Source: Bacilli bacterium (GTDB lineage Bacteria; Bacillota_I; Bacilli_A; RFN20; CAG-826). Taken from it: a DNA stretch of 15,432 bases. Below are positions 13,106 through 15,432 of this stretch, piece after piece. The DNA lies in contig JAFZUD010000055.1 of NCBI GenBank assembly GCA_017618495.1, forward strand, positions 1 through 15,432. Direction: 5' to 3'. Position 1 is the first letter of the stretch. Each line of letters opens with the position of its first letter. Under the pieces are notes generated by a model. It was given only the letters and a program-made list of their open reading frames with translations. It ran no database searches and had not been told where the DNA came from. The translations under genes were made by a program, and so were the position numbers.

Positions 13106-14668
13106 ATGGATCCAGTATTAGCAATAGTCCTTATCTGCGTTGCTCTTTTACTCGGTATCCTCGGAACTTTCTTCGTGATGCAGTTCGTCACGAACGGAAA
13201 AGTTAAGAGTGCTGAGAAGAGTTCGAAACAAATCGTTCGCGACGCGGAAATCAAGGCCGAGCGAATCACCAAAAACGCGGAGATCGACGCTAAGCAGACT
13301 GCCTTCGAGATGAAGCAGAACGCTCAGAACGAAATCCGTCAGATGAAGCAAGAGATTCAGCTTGCCCAAAACAAACTCGATGCCCGTGAAGAGGCTATCG
13401 ATGCCCGTGACAATGCCCTTGTCCAGAAAGAGAACGCTTTAGACAGAAAGAGCGAAACCCTTTCCCAGAAGATCGAGGCCAATGACAGAAAGTCTGAGGA
13501 ACTCGACAAGAAGATCGACGCCATCATCTCCGAGCTTGAGAAAGTCTCCGGCATGTCCGTCAAGGAAGCCCACGACGAAATCATGGCCAGAGTCGAAAGC
13601 AAGATGTCGACCGAAATCGCCGCTTACATCAAGAACGCGGAAGATGAGGCCAAAGACACTGCCGAAGCCAAGGCCAGAGATCTTCTCGCCCTCGCTTGCG
13701 ACAAATACGCTCAAGATGTCACCACCGAACGTTCGGTCGCCGTCATCGCCCTTCCAACCGATGAACTCAAAGGACGCATCATCGGACGTGAAGGAAGAAA
13801 CATCCGTGTCCTTGAAAGCACCCTTGGCGTTGACCTTGTCATCGATGACACCCCAGAGGTCATCACTATCAGCTGCTTCAACCCAATCAGACGTGAAATC
13901 GCCCGTAGAACCATGGAAGCCCTCGTCAAAGACGGCCGTATCCAGCCAGGCAGAATCGAAGAGATCGCTGCCAAGTTCAAGGTCGAAGTCGAAAACGATT
14001 GCCAGAAAGCCGGTGTCGATGCCGCCAACAAGCTTGGCCTCCCACGTATCAACCGTGAGCTCCTCGCCGTCCTTGGCAAACTCAAATACCGTACCTCTTA
14101 TGGTCAGAATGTCCTTCAGCATTCCATCGAAGTCGGTTATCTCACCGGCATCATGGCCGCTGAACTTGGCCTTGATCAGAACTTAGCCCGTCGCGCTGGT
14201 CTTCTCCATGACATTGGCAAAGCCATCGACTTCGAGCAAGAAGGTTCACACGCTTCCTTGGGCGCTGAACTTGCGAGAAAGTATGGCGAGCCAGACGTGG
14301 TCGTCAACTCCATCGAAGGCCACCATGGCGATGTCCCTCTTAAGAGCGTCATCTCCCATCTCGTCGTTGCTGCCGATACCTTAAGCGCTGCCCGCCCAGG
14401 CGCCAGAAGCGAAACTCTTGAAACCTACACCAAACGTATCACTCAGCTTGAAGAGATCGCCAAAGGTTATGATGGCGTTCAGCAGGCTTACGCTATGCAG
14501 GCCGGCCGTGAGATTCGTGTCATGGTCATCCCTGAGAGAGTCAGCGACGCCGAAGCCGTCAGAATGGCGCAGCAGCTCCGTGAGCAGATTGAGACCACGA
14601 TGACCTATCCAGGTCAGATCAAGGTCTCCGTCATCCGTGAGTACCGCGCTAACGAATTAGCGAAATAA
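13106..14668 (+). CDS. rny: Ribonuclease Y
   Basis: RNase Y is the membrane-bound endoribonuclease that starts mRNA decay in many Gram-positives. At 520 residues it equals the B. subtilis enzyme. It has an N-terminal membrane helix (about 3-27, VLAIVLICVALLLGILGTFF), a long charged coiled coil (about 30-200), a KH domain (GRIIGREGRNIRVLES, about 222-237) and an HD domain with HDIGKA, in which H368-D369 have the same numbers as the B. subtilis catalytic pair. Gly-Ile-Met context and the C-terminal REYRANELAK are family-typical. Its stop lies 10 bases before ymdB, as in the conserved rny-ymdB pair. Confidence 0.97.
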   Translation: MDPVLAIVLICVALLLGILGTFFVMQFVTNGKVKSAEKSSKQIVRDAEIKAERITKNAEIDAKQTAFEMKQNAQNEIRQMKQEIQLAQNKLDAREEAIDARDNALVQKENALDRKSETLSQKIEANDRKSEELDKKIDAIISELEKVSGMSVKEAHDEIMARVESKMSTEIAAYIKNAEDEAKDTAEAKARDLLALACDKYAQDVTTERSVAVIALPTDELKGRIIGREGRNIRVLESTLGVDLVIDDTPEVITISCFNPIRREIARRTMEALVKDGRIQPGRIEEIAAKFKVEVENDCQKAGVDAANKLGLPRINRELLAVLGKLKYRTSYGQNVLQHSIEVGYLTGIMAAELGLDQNLARRAGLLHDIGKAIDFEQEGSHASLGAELARKYGEPDVVVNSIEGHHGDVPLKSVISHLVVAADTLSAARPGARSETLETYTKRITQLEEIAKGYDGVQQAYAMQAGREIRVMVIPERVSDAEAVRMAQQLREQIETTMTYPGQIKVSVIREYRANELAK

Positions 14669-14678
14669 TCAAAGGAAG

Positions 14679-15432
14679 ATGAAAATCCTTTTCTTTGGAG
14701 ATATTGTGGGGAAGGTGGGTCGCGACGCGGTCCATCTTTCTTTGCCTAAACTCGTCAAAAAATATGGCGTTGATTTCGTTATCGCCAATGGCGAGAATGC
14801 CAGCCACGGAAAAGGCCTCACCGAATCCAATTACCATTTCCTCGTCGAAAGCGGTGTCGACTGCGTCACCCTTGGGAACCATTACCATTCCAAGAGCCAG
14901 ATCGACTACTACATCGACGATGCTGACTATTTAGTCAGACCTATCAACCTCAAGAACTACGCTCTCGGAGAAGGCTCAGCCGTCTTCACCGTGAACGGCA
15001 TGGATGTTCGTGTCACCAACGTCATGGGACAAGCCTTCATGAGTGAAGAAGTGGAAGACCCAATCAAGACGATGGAGGAATTCTTGGAAACCACCAAGCC
15101 ATGTATCCACATCGTTGATTTCCACGCTGACTCAACAAGCGAGAAAGCCATATTCGGTCACTTCTTCGATGGAAGAGTCACCGCAGTTCTTGGAACCCAC
15201 ACCCATGTAGCCACAAATGATTGCCGCATCTTAGAAGGCGGAACAGCTTTCCAAAGCGATGTCGGCATGTGTGGCGATCCTGATGGCGTTATCGGTTTCG
15301 AAAAAGAAAGCGTCATCAACCGCATCGTCTATGGCGAAGGCCGTTTTGAGTTAAACGACAAAGCCAGGATGATGATCAACGCCGTCCTTATCGACGTCGA
15401 TGAACTTACCTATAAAGCAACCGCGATTACCC
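14679..15432 (+). CDS. ymdB: YmdB-family metallophosphoesterase, truncated by the window end
   Basis: YmdB (TIGR00282 family) is a dinuclear-metal phosphoesterase with 2',3'-cyclic nucleotide phosphodiesterase activity that affects biofilm and motility decisions in B. subtilis. About 251 of roughly 264 residues are present. Metal-binding motifs are visible: GD at 7-8, NGEN at 37-40 (E39), GNH at 66-68, DFHAD around residue 148, and GTHTHVATND near 171-180, followed by a DVGMCG motif. AAAGGAAG abuts the ATG, an unusually short spacing, but MKILFFGDIVGKVGRD is the family's N-terminus. Probably co-transcribed with rny. Confidence 0.95.
   Translation, partial: MKILFFGDIVGKVGRDAVHLSLPKLVKKYGVDFVIANGENASHGKGLTESNYHFLVESGVDCVTLGNHYHSKSQIDYYIDDADYLVRPINLKNYALGEGSAVFTVNGMDVRVTNVMGQAFMSEEVEDPIKTMEEFLETTKPCIHIVDFHADSTSEKAIFGHFFDGRVTAVLGTHTHVATNDCRILEGGTAFQSDVGMCGDPDGVIGFEKESVINRIVYGEGRFELNDKARMMINAVLIDVDELTYKATAIT

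Noticed and set aside
1..15432. Mycoplasma-type code (TGA as tryptophan) or TAG as a sense codon
   Set aside because: TGA ends parB, cca, nth, pgsA and the exonuclease, often inside ATGA overlaps, and tryptophans are TGG. TAG ends cmk at the expected length and is followed by further in-frame TAGs.

Overview
The window is chromosomal housekeeping DNA from a low-to-moderate G+C Gram-positive bacterium. Gene content and order match the Bacillus subtilis map: cmk-der next to HU, cca-dnaD-nth next to recU, gpsB-rnpB, pgsA-cinA-recA, and rny-ymdB. Small intergenic gaps, short protein versions (stand-alone PncC, half-length Cca) and riboflavin uptake with no riboflavin synthesis gene in view suggest a reduced, probably host-associated member of the Bacilli or a Mollicutes-like gut lineage. 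That placement is inference. TAA and TGA both act as stops (several TGA stops overlap the next ATG), so this is not the Mycoplasma code. I saw no mobile element, CRISPR array, tRNA or rRNA.

Layout. 1-1255: end of parA and a divergent parB, overlapping (chromosome segregation). 1256-2261: a promoter with a palindromic spacer, an FMN riboswitch, the riboflavin transporter S-component ribU and a bidirectional terminator. 2276-2452 (minus): a small 4Fe-4S ferredoxin with its own promoter. 2585-4869: operon of an unknown 98-residue membrane protein, cmk and der. 5120-5392: an HU gene with an in-frame TAG at codon 52. 5479-7399: cca (half length)-dnaD-nth, overlapping by 1-4 nt. 7348-8669 (minus): DEDDh exonuclease and recU, overlapping by ATGA; recU runs 52 nt into nth tail to tail. 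8724-9539 (minus): a membrane-anchored XRE-type regulator with repeated GCAAC/GTTGC palindromes at its promoter. 9745-12772: gpsB, the RNase P RNA, pgsA, pncC (cinA C-terminal domain) and recA. 12946-13105: a leader with extensive predicted RNA structure before rny (RNase Y). 14679-end: ymdB, cut by the window edge.

Themes. The genes serve DNA segregation, repair and replication (parAB, HU, dnaD, nth, recU, exonuclease, recA), RNA processing (cca, rnpB, rny), envelope and division (gpsB, pgsA), and cofactor salvage (ribU, pncC). The observations most worth a second look are the amber codon inside HU, the structured leader of rny, the truncated CCA-adding enzyme, apparently leaderless transcripts for cca and the exonuclease, distinct inverted repeats between -35 and -10 at several promoters, and the complete absence of the CGG codon from every gene by my reading. 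No wholly new multi-gene system is evident.
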